From assembly GCA_023430465.1 (NCBI GenBank), contig JAEZAM010000077.1, forward strand, positions 7,510 to 71,509: a DNA stretch of 64,000 nt, given 5' to 3'. The position numbers and the translations under genes are program-made. The notes beneath the pieces are model-generated. The model searched no databases. It was not told the DNA's origin and saw only the letters and a program-made list of their open reading frames with translations. The DNA comes from Bacteroidota bacterium. GTDB lineage: Bacteria; Bacteroidota; Bacteroidia; Chitinophagales; Chitinophagaceae. Of the stretch, positions 52,172 through 61,166 are shown piece by piece. Position 1 is the first letter of the stretch; the number at the start of each line of letters is the position of its first letter.

Positions 52172-53476
52172 TTGCTAGTTTATTCCACCGCCATATCACC
52201 CCGCTTGCAATACATCACCAAGCTTGCCGGTGAGGCCATTTGCGGTGATGAATGGAACGTTACCAGTGATCTTGACGAGTACCTGCGTTATCCCGGCCCC
52301 CGCATCAACTACAGCACCGCTAGGCAACCGAACGATTTACTATTCATCTATCCGCATGGTTTGCTGCATGAAACCGGCGTGCGAGTGATTGACGCAACTG
52401 TTTTTACAACAAACGAATACCCCATACTTTTTCCCACAGATGGCGATCTGCCCTTCGATGTGTTTGCCGCCAGTTTCTGGTTACTCACCCGCTACGAAGA
52501 ATATCTGCCGCATGAGAAGGACATGTATGGAAGATATGCCCACCAGAACTCCCTTGCCTGGCGGGAGGGGTTTCTTGATAAGCCGGTTGTCAATCGGTGG
52601 TTCAATGAACTTGCGTCCGGGCTTGCGCTTCGAATGCCCGGCATCGCGCTGAAGAAGAAAGAATTTACATTTCGGCCAACCTATGATATAGATATCGCAT
52701 GGAGCTATCTCAATAAAGGCATCATGCGTAACCTGCTGGGGAGTATAAAGGATATAGTGACACTAAAGCCGATACGGCTGGGCATCCGGTGGCGTGTATT
52801 GGCATTTGATCTGCCGGATCCATATGATGCCTATGAATGGATGGATCAGTTGCATTCCGAATTGCAGGTTGCGCCCGTCTATTTTTTCCTGGTAGCGCGG
52901 GATCGCGGGAAATATGATTACAACATCTCACCGACGAAGCCTGCACTCCGCACGTTGATCAAGGGCCACTCATTGAAATACGAGACAGGCGTTCACCCCT
53001 CCTGGAAGTCTGGTGATCAGCCCGGCTATGTCGGTTATGAGAAAAGCCTGATAGAGGCTGTTACGGGGAAGAAAGTGATACATTCACGACAGCATTATAT
53101 ACGGATGGACCTGCCAAAGACATACCGCACGCTGATCGACGCCGGTATACTGCATGATTATTCGATGGGCTATGGCAGCATCAATGGTTTCAGGGCATCC
53201 TATAGTTCACCGTATCGGTGGTATGACCTTGACCGGGAAGAAGCCACCAATCTTACTCTTCATCCATTCTGCTATATGGAAGCGAATTCATACTATGAGC
53301 AGAAATATACCCCGGACCAGGCATTGACGGAGATGCGCCACTATGCCGCACAACTCCGCGATACCGGCGGTACAATGATCACGATCTGGCACAACCATTT
53401 CCTCGGCACGGAACCGGTATTTGCGGAATGGAAAAGAATTTATGAAGTATTCTTACGGGAAATGAGCGGCGGGTGA
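52172..53476 (+). CDS. Polysaccharide deacetylase family protein
   Basis: A 434-aa protein. The N-terminal 130 residues match the DUF7033 type domain seen before such deacetylases. The remainder is NodB-like, with FRPTYDIDIAWSY (Asp pair), ETGVHPSWKSG for the ligand His, LHPFCYMEAN and a final ITIWHNHFLG. Substrate unknown. The frame starts at TTG 52172, 5 bp after the lutB stop, so it is likely in the same operon. Confidence 0.82.
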   Translation: MLVYSTAISPRLQYITKLAGEAICGDEWNVTSDLDEYLRYPGPRINYSTARQPNDLLFIYPHGLLHETGVRVIDATVFTTNEYPILFPTDGDLPFDVFAASFWLLTRYEEYLPHEKDMYGRYAHQNSLAWREGFLDKPVVNRWFNELASGLALRMPGIALKKKEFTFRPTYDIDIAWSYLNKGIMRNLLGSIKDIVTLKPIRLGIRWRVLAFDLPDPYDAYEWMDQLHSELQVAPVYFFLVARDRGKYDYNISPTKPALRTLIKGHSLKYETGVHPSWKSGDQPGYVGYEKSLIEAVTGKKVIHSRQHYIRMDLPKTYRTLIDAGILHDYSMGYGSINGFRASYSSPYRWYDLDREEATNLTLHPFCYMEANSYYEQKYTPDQALTEMRHYAAQLRDTGGTMITIWHNHFLGTEPVFAEWKRIYEVFLREMSGG

Positions 53477-53477
53477 C

Positions 53478-54509
53478 CTACATGCCTTCCGGTTCGGGTT
53501 GCTCAGGCGGCGGCAATGCAGCCTTGAACGCTTTATTTACCAGGTATAAACCTGAAAGAGTAATTGCTCCGCCCACTGCGATAAAAAGGGTGAGGTGCTC
53601 ATCAAACAATGCCCAACCCATCAAAACAGCCACAACTGGATTGATGTATGCGTAGATCGATGCCTGCTCAGTGGGCAGATGTTGCAGGGCATAGAGATAG
53701 GCAATGAAAGCAACGATCGATCCGAAGATCACCAGGTAGGCAATAGCCGCCCAGGATTGCCAGGGAATTTCACTAATCGGAATGGAGTAAGAAGTACCTG
53801 TGATGGGCTCGGACACGGATGTAAATGCTGTAAGGACCAGCCCGGCGATCATCATCTGCAGACCCAGGCTGAAATAAGGATTGAAATTGACCGCCTGCTT
53901 TTTTGTATACAGTGTGCCGAAGGCCCATGTCAGCGTAGCAAGCAGTGAAAGGAAAATGCCAAACCGAAAATCCGGATTGAAAAAATCCTGGAGGTGCTCA
54001 TAGAATATCACACATATACCACCGAAGCCGATCAGCAGACCCACGATTGCTTTGGTGGGTATGCGGCTGCCCCTGGAAAACAATCCTATGATCACAAGCC
54101 ATAACGGAAAGATAGCTCCGATGATAGCCGCCAGGCCGGCGGATATGTTGTATTTCAGTCCAAGCGTACTAAGGCCGTTGCTCATGATGAAGTTTAGAAA
54201 ACAAAGCACCAGGATCGTGAGCCATTCTTTGCGACGCGGAAGTGTGGCGCGGCGGGCGAGGAAGAAAATTACATAACAACAACCACCCAGGAATTGACGT
54301 ATCCCTGCCAGTTGCAGTGCGGGCATATGGCGCACCCCCTCTTTGGAGGCGATCCAGGTGGTGCCCCAGAAAAAGCAGACCAATGCAAGCGCGAAGATGG
54401 CTTTTGCACGGGCTTCTTTCCGGTGAATCGTCAGCGGGTTGAAAACCGACAACTGCTTCAGCGCATGCCCCGTATGCGTAAGGGTTTTGTATAGATCAAA
54501 ACGGGCCAT
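53478..54509 (-). CDS. DMT superfamily (EamA) transporter
   Basis: A 343-aa permease with ten hydrophobic helices in two EamA repeats (about 45-180 and 190-330), ending with a cytosolic PEPEQPEPEGM-like tail. Substrate unknown; relatives export amino acids or metabolites. Its start ATG overlaps the purH stop (TAATG), which implies coupling to purH. I place the start at 54509, MARFDLYKT. Confidence 0.88.
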   Translation of the reverse strand: MARFDLYKTLTHTGHALKQLSVFNPLTIHRKEARAKAIFALALVCFFWGTTWIASKEGVRHMPALQLAGIRQFLGGCCYVIFFLARRATLPRRKEWLTILVLCFLNFIMSNGLSTLGLKYNISAGLAAIIGAIFPLWLVIIGLFSRGSRIPTKAIVGLLIGFGGICVIFYEHLQDFFNPDFRFGIFLSLLATLTWAFGTLYTKKQAVNFNPYFSLGLQMMIAGLVLTAFTSVSEPITGTSYSIPISEIPWQSWAAIAYLVIFGSIVAFIAYLYALQHLPTEQASIYAYINPVVAVLMGWALFDEHLTLFIAVGGAITLSGLYLVNKAFKAALPPPEQPEPEGM

Positions 54510-56029
54510 TAATGTTTGAAATGACGCATGCCGGTGATGACCATTGCCAGGGAATGTTCTTTGCAATAGTTGATCGAGTCCGCGTCACGGATCGAGCCCC
54601 CCGGTTGGATGTATGCGGTCACCCCGGCCTGGTGGCCAAGCTTCACGCAGTCATCGAACGGAAAGAAAGCATCGCTGGCCATTACGGCGCCGGCCAGGTC
54701 GAACTTAAATTGACGGGATTTATCTACTGCCTGGCGAAGCGAATCGATGCGGCTGGTTTGTCCGCAACCCTTTCCTATCAGTTGTTTATTTTTTACCAGT
54801 GCAATGGCATTTGATTTAAGATGCTTGCAGAGCAGGTTGGCAAACTCCAGGTCTGCTTTTTCTTCCGGCGCGGTTTCCCTTCCTCCGCTTTCTTTCCACT
54901 CGGCATAGTTGCCTTCATCTGTACCCTGTACCAGCACTCCGTTCAGCAGGGATTTATACTGGAAGGTTGTCGCCGGCTGTGCTTTGAGCTGAAGGAGGAT
55001 GCGGTTCTTCTTTGACCGAAGCAGGGTGAGGGCATCGTCGTCAAATGAAGGAGCAATGAGCACTTCAAAGAAGATCTCATTGATGGCCTGTGCAGTTTGC
55101 TTGTCGATATTTCCATTTGTTACCAGCACACCACCAAATGCACTCTCGGGATCTCCGGCAAGTGCAGCTTCCCAGCTTGCCGAGGTCGCAGATCGCTGTG
55201 CCGCCCCGCATACATTGGTATGCTTGATGATAGCGAACGTGACGTCATGGCCGCTTTTGAACTCCCTGATCAATTGCATGGCAGCGTCCACATCCACGAG
55301 GTTGTTGTAAGAGAGTTCTTTCCCGTTCAACTGGGTGAACAGCTTTTCTATTTCTCCATAAAAGGTTCCGGACTGATGCGGGTTCTCACCATAACGCATC
55401 GTTTTTGGACCGGGAACAGACTCAACGAAATACAGTGATTCTGTTGAGGAAAAATATTTTGAGATGGCCACATCATAATGCGCCACCGTTTCAAAGGCTT
55501 TGGCAGCAAATGATCTTCTTTGTTCAAGTGTGGTAGAGGTCTGTTGATCCCGCAAAAGTGTTTCCAATGCAGTGTAATCTTTTTTGGCCGCTATTACCAC
55601 CAGGTCCCGGAAGTTCTTTGCTGCTGCGCGGATCATGGACGGGCCGCCGATATCTATTTTTTCAATGATTGCTTTTTCATCATTCGTGCTGGCCACCGTT
55701 TCCTCAAAGGGGTATAGGTCCACGATCACAAGATCTATCTCGGGTATGCCATATTGCTGCATCTCGCGAAGGTGCTGCTCATCATCGCGTTTACCCAGTA
55801 TACCACCAAACACTGTAGGGTGAAGCGTTTTGACCCGTCCGCCAAGGATTGAAGGATAAGTGGTGAGCGACTCCACCGGCGTCACCGGTACAATTAGCTG
55901 CTCGATAAATTGCTGGGTGCCGCCCGTAGAGTAAATGGTAACATCATTTTCATGAAGAAGGCGTACGATGTTCTCGAGACCATCTTTGTAAAAGACCGAA
56001 ATCAGTGCAGACTTGATTTTTTTTTGCAT
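54509..56029 (-). CDS. purH: Bifunctional AICAR transformylase/IMP cyclohydrolase
   Basis: A 506-aa enzyme for the last two steps of IMP synthesis. The N-terminal MGS-like cyclohydrolase (about 1-190) contains TSGG-type YSTGGTQQFIE, LGGRVKTLHP and GGPSMIRAAAKN. The transformylase contains RYGENPHQSGTFYG, IIKHTNVCGAA, AFGGVLVTNG and SDAFFPFDDCV. The start ATG 56029 (MQKKIKSALISVFYK) excludes 23 upstream residues. comEC ends 55 bp further upstream. Confidence 0.96.
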   Translation of the reverse strand: MQKKIKSALISVFYKDGLENIVRLLHENDVTIYSTGGTQQFIEQLIVPVTPVESLTTYPSILGGRVKTLHPTVFGGILGKRDDEQHLREMQQYGIPEIDLVIVDLYPFEETVASTNDEKAIIEKIDIGGPSMIRAAAKNFRDLVVIAAKKDYTALETLLRDQQTSTTLEQRRSFAAKAFETVAHYDVAISKYFSSTESLYFVESVPGPKTMRYGENPHQSGTFYGEIEKLFTQLNGKELSYNNLVDVDAAMQLIREFKSGHDVTFAIIKHTNVCGAAQRSATSASWEAALAGDPESAFGGVLVTNGNIDKQTAQAINEIFFEVLIAPSFDDDALTLLRSKKNRILLQLKAQPATTFQYKSLLNGVLVQGTDEGNYAEWKESGGRETAPEEKADLEFANLLCKHLKSNAIALVKNKQLIGKGCGQTSRIDSLRQAVDKSRQFKFDLAGAVMASDAFFPFDDCVKLGHQAGVTAYIQPGGSIRDADSINYCKEHSLAMVITGMRHFKH

Positions 56030-56084
56030 AACTGTACTTTGAGGAATAATAGAGTGGCAGGCAGGGCGCAAAGGTAAGTTTCCG

Positions 56085-58145
56085 TCAATAGATAGCAAAG
56101 GCGCCCTCCTCGGAAATCACATGAACGTCTGTTCCCAGCTCCTTGAAACCGGCAATAAGCCTGGATTTACTGTTGCGACTGATATTTCCCGTTATCACAA
56201 CTTTTTTCGGCTGATAATGCGTAGCGAGTGCAATGGCCGTTAGTCGCGTAGTGCCTGCAATCAGCAACACATCGGCCTTCACAAACCTGGCGGATAACCG
56301 GTCACCATGCACGACCGCAATTGTTTTTTTATTCCAGGATATGTTACAGGTGCGCGTACTCATGGCCTGGGTTGGCTGCTCCTGCAAGCGTGCATGAATG
56401 TGATGCGGTTGAAGGTGAAAGTTAAATGCAGAGGCTTCCAACCCTGATTTGTCGCCCAGGTACCGCCACTCCCGCCCGTCTATGAACACGATGGCTGTAG
56501 TGCGAGGTATGTTGTAGCAGATCATTACCTGCTGTCGTCGGGCCTGGTAAAAGGAGATCGATCTCAGACTGATGAACAGTAAGCCGGCCCCGAGTGCCAG
56601 CCAGAGTCCTGTTTTTTTGCCATGGAGCCAGTACACCACAATGGCAGGTACCAGGACGGCGAGCAGCCAGGCCTGTGCAAGGTTTATGCTGAGTCGAGAC
56701 CAGGTGGCAAGCGGGATCAGCTCCACCCCGGCGATGTAGTCATTCATTGTGGTGATGAGCCAACTGCATACCTTGCCTGCCATGCGCGCCAGCAAAGGGA
56801 AGGGGCTGAGGCAGCAGAGCAACAGCTCGGCAAAAAGAACAAGGCTCGATAGCGGCACCGGGAGGAAATTCGAAACCAGGAATAACAGCGGGAACTGACG
56901 GAAGTAGTAAATGGTGAGCGGCACGGTGAATACCTGGGCCGAGATCGTTACCGCATTCATCTGCCATATAAGGTCGAGAAATTTGTTCCGGATGTACCAC
57001 AAGGCATACACGGGTTTCATAAACAGCATGATGCCGAGTACTGCGGCATAGGATAACTGGAAACCGGCATCCCATAAGCTGTAAGGGTCCACGCAGAGTA
57101 TGAGGAACGCGGAGGCCGCAAGCGTATTTAATCCGGACGACCGGCGCGAGATAAGCTCGCCCAGCGCGAGACAGGTGAACATGACAGCGGATCTCAGTAT
57201 GGAAGGCTGAGCCCCGGCCACCAGGCTAAAGATCCATAGGGCAATAATGATGACGATCGCCCGCAAGATCCTACCTGTCGCCGATCTTTTCAGCGGTCTG
57301 AGTAATAAAGACATCAACATATATATCAGCCCCAGGTGCAGGCCCGATATGGCGATAATGTGAACAACGCCAGTGATACTGTAAGCACGGACCAGTTCGT
57401 CATCGAGATCGTCTTTATATCCGATCAGCAATGCCTCTGCCAGTCCTTGTTCTTTTTTACCTGGAATGTATCGCCGGAGGATATCCAGCACTTCTTTCCG
57501 CAGCAAATCCAGCAAATGCCGAATGGAATAGTTGGATGGAGGCTGCAGCAGGGCATACTCACTCGTGGACAAGCGATGAGTAATGCCCTGGAAAAGGGCA
57601 CGCCTGGAAAAATCAAAGGAATAAGGATTACCGGTGGACTTTAGCGGTGTGGGTGCCTGATGCACTAAAACTTCGCTGCCGACTTGCGGCGGTAGGGTGT
57701 TATGTGTTTTGTTGAGATAAGCCAGCAATTTCCCTGAAGCCCTGGACAGGCGGGAATGATTGCCCGCATAGTGCACGGCGATGGTTAGTTTCCAGGCGCG
57801 GGCAGTTTCCCTGGGTGGCTCCAGGATCGTTCCCGAGATCCATTGATTTTCGTGCGCACCAAACCGAGCGGTATGGAGCCGTGCATCATTCCATTTGACC
57901 AAAATAATCCCGAAGGAGAAAAGAGCAAGGTGGAGAAAGAGGCCAATGTAAACCTGTCCCCGGAACCGGAGTCCTACAGGTAGCAGAAATGCCATGAGCA
58001 CCAGGAAAATCGCCATTGTCAGCAAAGCGGCGGCGGGCATAGCAGGAAATGAGGTGTACCATCCCATGAGGATGCCGGTAATAAGCGGCGGCAGCAATCG
58101 GAAAAATGGAATCTGTTTCCATGGAGGAAGAGGACTAAAGGACAT
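56085..58145 (-). CDS. comEC: ComEC/Rec2 family competence membrane protein
   Basis: A 686-aa protein with about ten membrane helices. An N-terminal DUF4131 OB-like part (about 60-180) is followed by the ComEC channel domain: GLAEALLIGYKDDLDDELVRAY and VVHIIAISGLHLGLIYMLM. The C-terminal domain (about 540-686) aligns in position with the metallo-beta-lactamase domain but has no HxHxDH, so it should be catalytically inactive. ComEC passes single-stranded DNA through the inner membrane. Confidence 0.9.
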   Translation of the reverse strand: MSFSPLPPWKQIPFFRLLPPLITGILMGWYTSFPAMPAAALLTMAIFLVLMAFLLPVGLRFRGQVYIGLFLHLALFSFGIILVKWNDARLHTARFGAHENQWISGTILEPPRETARAWKLTIAVHYAGNHSRLSRASGKLLAYLNKTHNTLPPQVGSEVLVHQAPTPLKSTGNPYSFDFSRRALFQGITHRLSTSEYALLQPPSNYSIRHLLDLLRKEVLDILRRYIPGKKEQGLAEALLIGYKDDLDDELVRAYSITGVVHIIAISGLHLGLIYMLMSLLLRPLKRSATGRILRAIVIIIALWIFSLVAGAQPSILRSAVMFTCLALGELISRRSSGLNTLAASAFLILCVDPYSLWDAGFQLSYAAVLGIMLFMKPVYALWYIRNKFLDLIWQMNAVTISAQVFTVPLTIYYFRQFPLLFLVSNFLPVPLSSLVLFAELLLCCLSPFPLLARMAGKVCSWLITTMNDYIAGVELIPLATWSRLSINLAQAWLLAVLVPAIVVYWLHGKKTGLWLALGAGLLFISLRSISFYQARRQQVMICYNIPRTTAIVFIDGREWRYLGDKSGLEASAFNFHLQPHHIHARLQEQPTQAMSTRTCNISWNKKTIAVVHGDRLSARFVKADVLLIAGTTRLTAIALATHYQPKKVVITGNISRNSKSRLIAGFKELGTDVHVISEEGAFAIY

Positions 58146-58507
58146 CCGAAAAGATCGGCAGGTTACCTTCCTCCACAAGGAGAATTAACACGGGAGTTAC
58201 GGTGGTTTTATGATGGGGATGAAACAAAAACAAGCGAAGGGATTTTCGCGGCCGGAAAATTCCATTTTTTTCTCGTAGCCAGGGCCATTTTTATACGGTA
58301 CGATTTTCCGTTTTTAGACGGTATTTTTGCCGCTATTCTCACGGTTTTTTGATCCTTAATTTCCCCTTATCAACTGGTTTTCTATATCTTATAAATATAT
58401 TTAATTTATAATTATATGGAAGTCTAAGTTTTATGGCTGGGCTGCCGTGTTTCTTCATAATAGCTTTAGCGGGTAATCAATTATTAGAACTTCTAAAATT
58501 CAAGGCT
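58146..58507. other. 362-bp spacer with 23-bp direct repeats
   Basis: A divergent promoter region between comEC and the 159-aa gene. It holds three ACGGT(A/T) words spaced exactly 23 bp apart (58295, 58318, 58341) and then a 45-bp AT-only-like tract (about 58381-58425). No gene is visible. Confidence 0.55.
58295..58363 (+). promoter_or_regulatory. Three degenerate 23-bp direct repeats
   Basis: ACGGTA, ACGGTA and ACGGTT begin at 58295, 58318 and 58341. Units 1/2 match at about 12 and units 2/3 at about 15 of 23 positions. Two-turn spacing suits cooperative binding of a regulator on one face of the DNA. The partner may be the NarL-type regulator encoded at 60502. Confidence 0.5.
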
Positions 58508-58987
58508 ATGGTAGAAATGCAAAAAAAATCCGTTAAAGTTGGCAAGTTTGTCGGCACTGATCATGTAAACAATGCGATCCGCAACTATAAGCAGGAGCGC
58601 TGGATTCATAATTCAAAAAGGCTGGGAAAAGAAGATTCTTTGAGTGTCTGGTATAGCGTAGCTGAGTTGGAGGACTACCTGGAGCAGATCAAGGCGCATG
58701 GCGCGGATGGCGTCAAGATGTATTTCGGTGCTTACGGACCGGACTATGCTGACCAACCTTTGTATGCGGGCCGCCAAACAGTAGTACTGGTTGCTACCAA
58801 GGAGAAGGAAACGCCAAATGGTATCGTCAATAAAGACGTTTATATCAATAAGGGAAAAGAGTCAACGATCCTCGCTTATAACGCCGGACGTCTTTGCCCT
58901 CCGATGTGTACAGGTTTTGGTGATGGCATTGATGACATTGGAATTACGATCCTGGACAAAGGAGAGGAAGGAATGGTGTTGATTTAA
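58508..58987 (+). CDS. Conserved-looking protein of unknown function
   Basis: A 159-aa soluble protein with no signal peptide or membrane helix. Notable parts: NYKQERWIHNSKRLGKEDSLSVWYS, SVAELEDYLEQIKAHGADGVKMYFG, RQTVVLVATKEK and, near the end, CPPMC (Cys130, Cys134) followed by an acidic GFGDGIDDIG. I recall proteins of this pattern in Chitinophagaceae but know no function. ATG 58508 is chosen; 58517 is also possible, and a longer frame from 58433 lacks family features. A strong terminator closes it at 59016-59048. Confidence 0.8.
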   Translation: MVEMQKKSVKVGKFVGTDHVNNAIRNYKQERWIHNSKRLGKEDSLSVWYSVAELEDYLEQIKAHGADGVKMYFGAYGPDYADQPLYAGRQTVVLVATKEKETPNGIVNKDVYINKGKESTILAYNAGRLCPPMCTGFGDGIDDIGITILDKGEEGMVLI

Positions 58988-59015
58988 CGATCAAAATCCT
59001 CTGAAATATAACCTG

Positions 59016-59048
59016 AAACCTCCCCTGACCGGGAGGTTTCTTTTTTTT
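59016..59048 (+). terminator. Strong rho-independent terminator
   Basis: AAACCTCCC (59016-59024) and GGGAGGTTT (59031-59039) are perfectly paired, with a 6-nt loop and a T-run of eight (59041-59048). It ends the transcript of the 159-aa gene, separating it from the three-gene signalling operon. Confidence 0.93.
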
Positions 59049-59075
59049 AAACCTAATTTTATATAAACATAACTG

Positions 59076-59735
59076 TTGTCCTTTCTTCCCCCATATATTT
59101 ACTTCATGATGGCGAGTTTTCTTGCCAGCCTTATTATCTATTTCCGACCTGTCTGGACCCATCGGTACCTTTTATTTTTTCCGCCATTCCTGCTTGCCAC
59201 AGTGGTTATCGAAGCCTGGGGGTCCTATCAATACTCTCGCGGGCAGAACAACCTGGCCGTTTATAATTTTTTTACCGTTATTGAGTTCTGTTTTTATCTC
59301 TGGGCACTGGCGACTATCATCCATAACAATTTTGCCCGTCGTGTTATCTATATACTCATGGTGGCTTATGCTGTGGCCTCTACGGTCAATATCTTATTCT
59401 ACCAGGGTTTGCATACCTTCCACACTATTACGTATGCTCTTGGCTGCCTGCTTATCGCCGGTGTTTGTGTGTATTATTTTCTGGAGTTGTTTCGTCTCCC
59501 CAAATCGATCGGGCTGATCAATAACCCCGCTTTCTGGATCTGTTCAGGGCTGTTGTTTTATTACTGTTGCGGTTTTCCGTTATTTGCCCTCATTAACCAA
59601 TGGCAGGAAATTTCCCCTCTTATTGTTGAAAGTTTTGTTTCTATAGTCACTATCCTGAACATCTTTTTGTATTCTTTATTTACGATCGCATTCTTATGCA
59701 TGATAACCCGGAAATATATATCGTCACGATCATAG
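59076..59735 (+). CDS. Seven-helix membrane protein
   Basis: A 219-aa integral membrane protein with seven predicted helices (about 5-23, 30-48, 62-82, 89-107, 113-137, 150-172, 182-208) and short loops. No extracellular domain. It is reminiscent of 7TM sensor modules. The start is TTG 59076 (SFLPPYIYFMM...) or ATG 59106; the first keeps helix 1 complete. It overlaps the histidine kinase gene by 40 bp, so the two are made together and probably form one receptor. Confidence 0.75.
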   Translation: MSFLPPYIYFMMASFLASLIIYFRPVWTHRYLLFFPPFLLATVVIEAWGSYQYSRGQNNLAVYNFFTVIEFCFYLWALATIIHNNFARRVIYILMVAYAVASTVNILFYQGLHTFHTITYALGCLLIAGVCVYYFLELFRLPKSIGLINNPAFWICSGLLFYYCCGFPLFALINQWQEISPLIVESFVSIVTILNIFLYSLFTIAFLCMITRKYISSRS

Positions 59736-60499
59736 GCATTATCCTGGGTGTCTTATTGGTTGGCTTTATTTTCACCATATTGTTTCTCTATCAGCGCCGT
59801 CAGCGCAGGCAGGAAACAGAGCTGGAGAGGTTGAAGGATATGCATGAAAAAGAGGTGCTGAGATCTCAACTGGAAATACAGGAGAATACATTCAAGGCCA
59901 TCGCGCAGGAGTTACATGACAATATTGGCCAGATGCTCTCCGTGGTCAAACTTACATTGTCCATGCTGCCGCTTGATAAGGAGCATCATTCTTATGAGAT
60001 GGTAAATACCTCCAAGGAAGTGTTGAACAAGGCGATCTACGATCTTTCCAATCTCACCAAAAGCCTCCATACAGACCGGATCGCGGATATAGGTTTAAGC
60101 GAATCCATCCGTTTTGAGTTGCTTGCGCTTCGCAATGCCGGCATCCTGGAAGTGGAATATCACCAGGAAGGTGATCCTGTGCACTTTAACGAGCAAACGT
60201 CAATCTTCCTGTTTCGTATTTTCCAGGAAGCCCTCAACAATATCCTCAAACATTCCGGTGCCACGGAAGTTATTGTCCATTCCAAATTTTTGTTCGATAA
60301 TTTTACCCTGGAAATAAAGGATAACGGGAAGGGGTTCATGGTGGATGAGAAGCGGCAGGCAGGCACATCGTACAGCGGGGTCGGACTCAGAAGCATGTTC
60401 AACAGGGCAAAATTGCTTGGAGCCGAACTGAATATCACGAGCGCTTCCGGTGATGGCACCACCATTACCATCGAACTTCCCCTGAAAGCGCAGTTATAA
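59696..60499 (+). CDS. NarL-type sensor histidine kinase without a sensor domain
   Basis: A 267-aa kinase with one helix (about 8-32), a short coiled coil and the HisKA_3 motif AQELHDNIGQ (His74), then an HATPase domain with FQEALNNILKHS (N box), DNGKGF and GVGLRSM. There is no extracellular domain or second helix. The gene overlaps the 7-TM gene and precedes its regulator by 2 bp, so the 7-TM protein is the likely sensor. Confidence 0.92.
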   Translation: MHDNPEIYIVTIIGIILGVLLVGFIFTILFLYQRRQRRQETELERLKDMHEKEVLRSQLEIQENTFKAIAQELHDNIGQMLSVVKLTLSMLPLDKEHHSYEMVNTSKEVLNKAIYDLSNLTKSLHTDRIADIGLSESIRFELLALRNAGILEVEYHQEGDPVHFNEQTSIFLFRIFQEALNNILKHSGATEVIVHSKFLFDNFTLEIKDNGKGFMVDEKRQAGTSYSGVGLRSMFNRAKLLGAELNITSASGDGTTITIELPLKAQL

Positions 60500-60501
60500 A
60501 C

Positions 60502-61164
60502 ATGGCAAAATCTATCAAGAAGGTCCAGGTCGCCATCGCAGATGATCACAGTCTTTTGCGCAATGCCCTGGCAAACCTGATCAATACTTTCGACGGGTAT
60601 ACCGTCATCATCGAAGCCGATAACGGTCGTGACCTCCGCACCAAGATCCAACAGAATGTTTTACCCGATATTGTATTGCTGGATGTGAACATGCCGGAAA
60701 TGGATGGATTCGAGACGACGCAATGGATCCATAAAAATTATCCGCAAATCAAGATCCTCGCCCTCTCGATGCTGAGCGACGAACGTACCATTATTAAGAT
60801 GTTCCGCGTTGGCGCCAGCGGCTACCTTCTGAAAAATACCGATCCCGCAGAGCTTCGCGAGGCGCTGGACTCCGTACTCAATAAAAACGTATATCTCTCG
60901 GAATATGTGTCTGGCAAGCTTGTGAGTGGTCTCCACCATGGCGCCGAAGAAGAGGTGACGAAGCCTGTAGTGCTGAATGAAAAGGAAAGAGAATTTTTGC
61001 GGTATGCCTGCACCGAACTTTCATACAAGGATATTGCAGAGAAAATGTTCCTCAGCCCCCGCACGATCGACGACTACCGGCAATCGATGTTCAATAAGCT
61101 GAAAGTGCATAGCCGCGTGGGGCTGGTGATGTACGCAATACGAAATGGGATCGTGGAGGTTTAA
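60502..61164 (+). CDS. NarL/FixJ family response regulator
   Basis: A 220-aa regulator. Receiver: Asp14 and Asp15, phospho-acceptor Asp61 in LLDVNMPEMDG, and Ser/Lys in LSMLSDER and GYLLKNTDP. HTH_LuxR domain at about 150-215: LNEKEREFLRYACTELSYKDIAEKMFLSPRTIDDYR. Its 2-bp gap to the kinase gene shows they form a pair. Its DNA site is unknown; the repeats at 58295 are a candidate. Confidence 0.94.
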   Translation: MAKSIKKVQVAIADDHSLLRNALANLINTFDGYTVIIEADNGRDLRTKIQQNVLPDIVLLDVNMPEMDGFETTQWIHKNYPQIKILALSMLSDERTIIKMFRVGASGYLLKNTDPAELREALDSVLNKNVYLSEYVSGKLVSGLHHGAEEEVTKPVVLNEKEREFLRYACTELSYKDIAEKMFLSPRTIDDYRQSMFNKLKVHSRVGLVMYAIRNGIVEV

Positions 61165-61166
61165 GG

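Noticed and set aside
56030..56098. Longer N-terminus for purH
   Set aside because: It would overlap the comEC end; the ATG at 56029 starts exactly at the cyclohydrolase domain.
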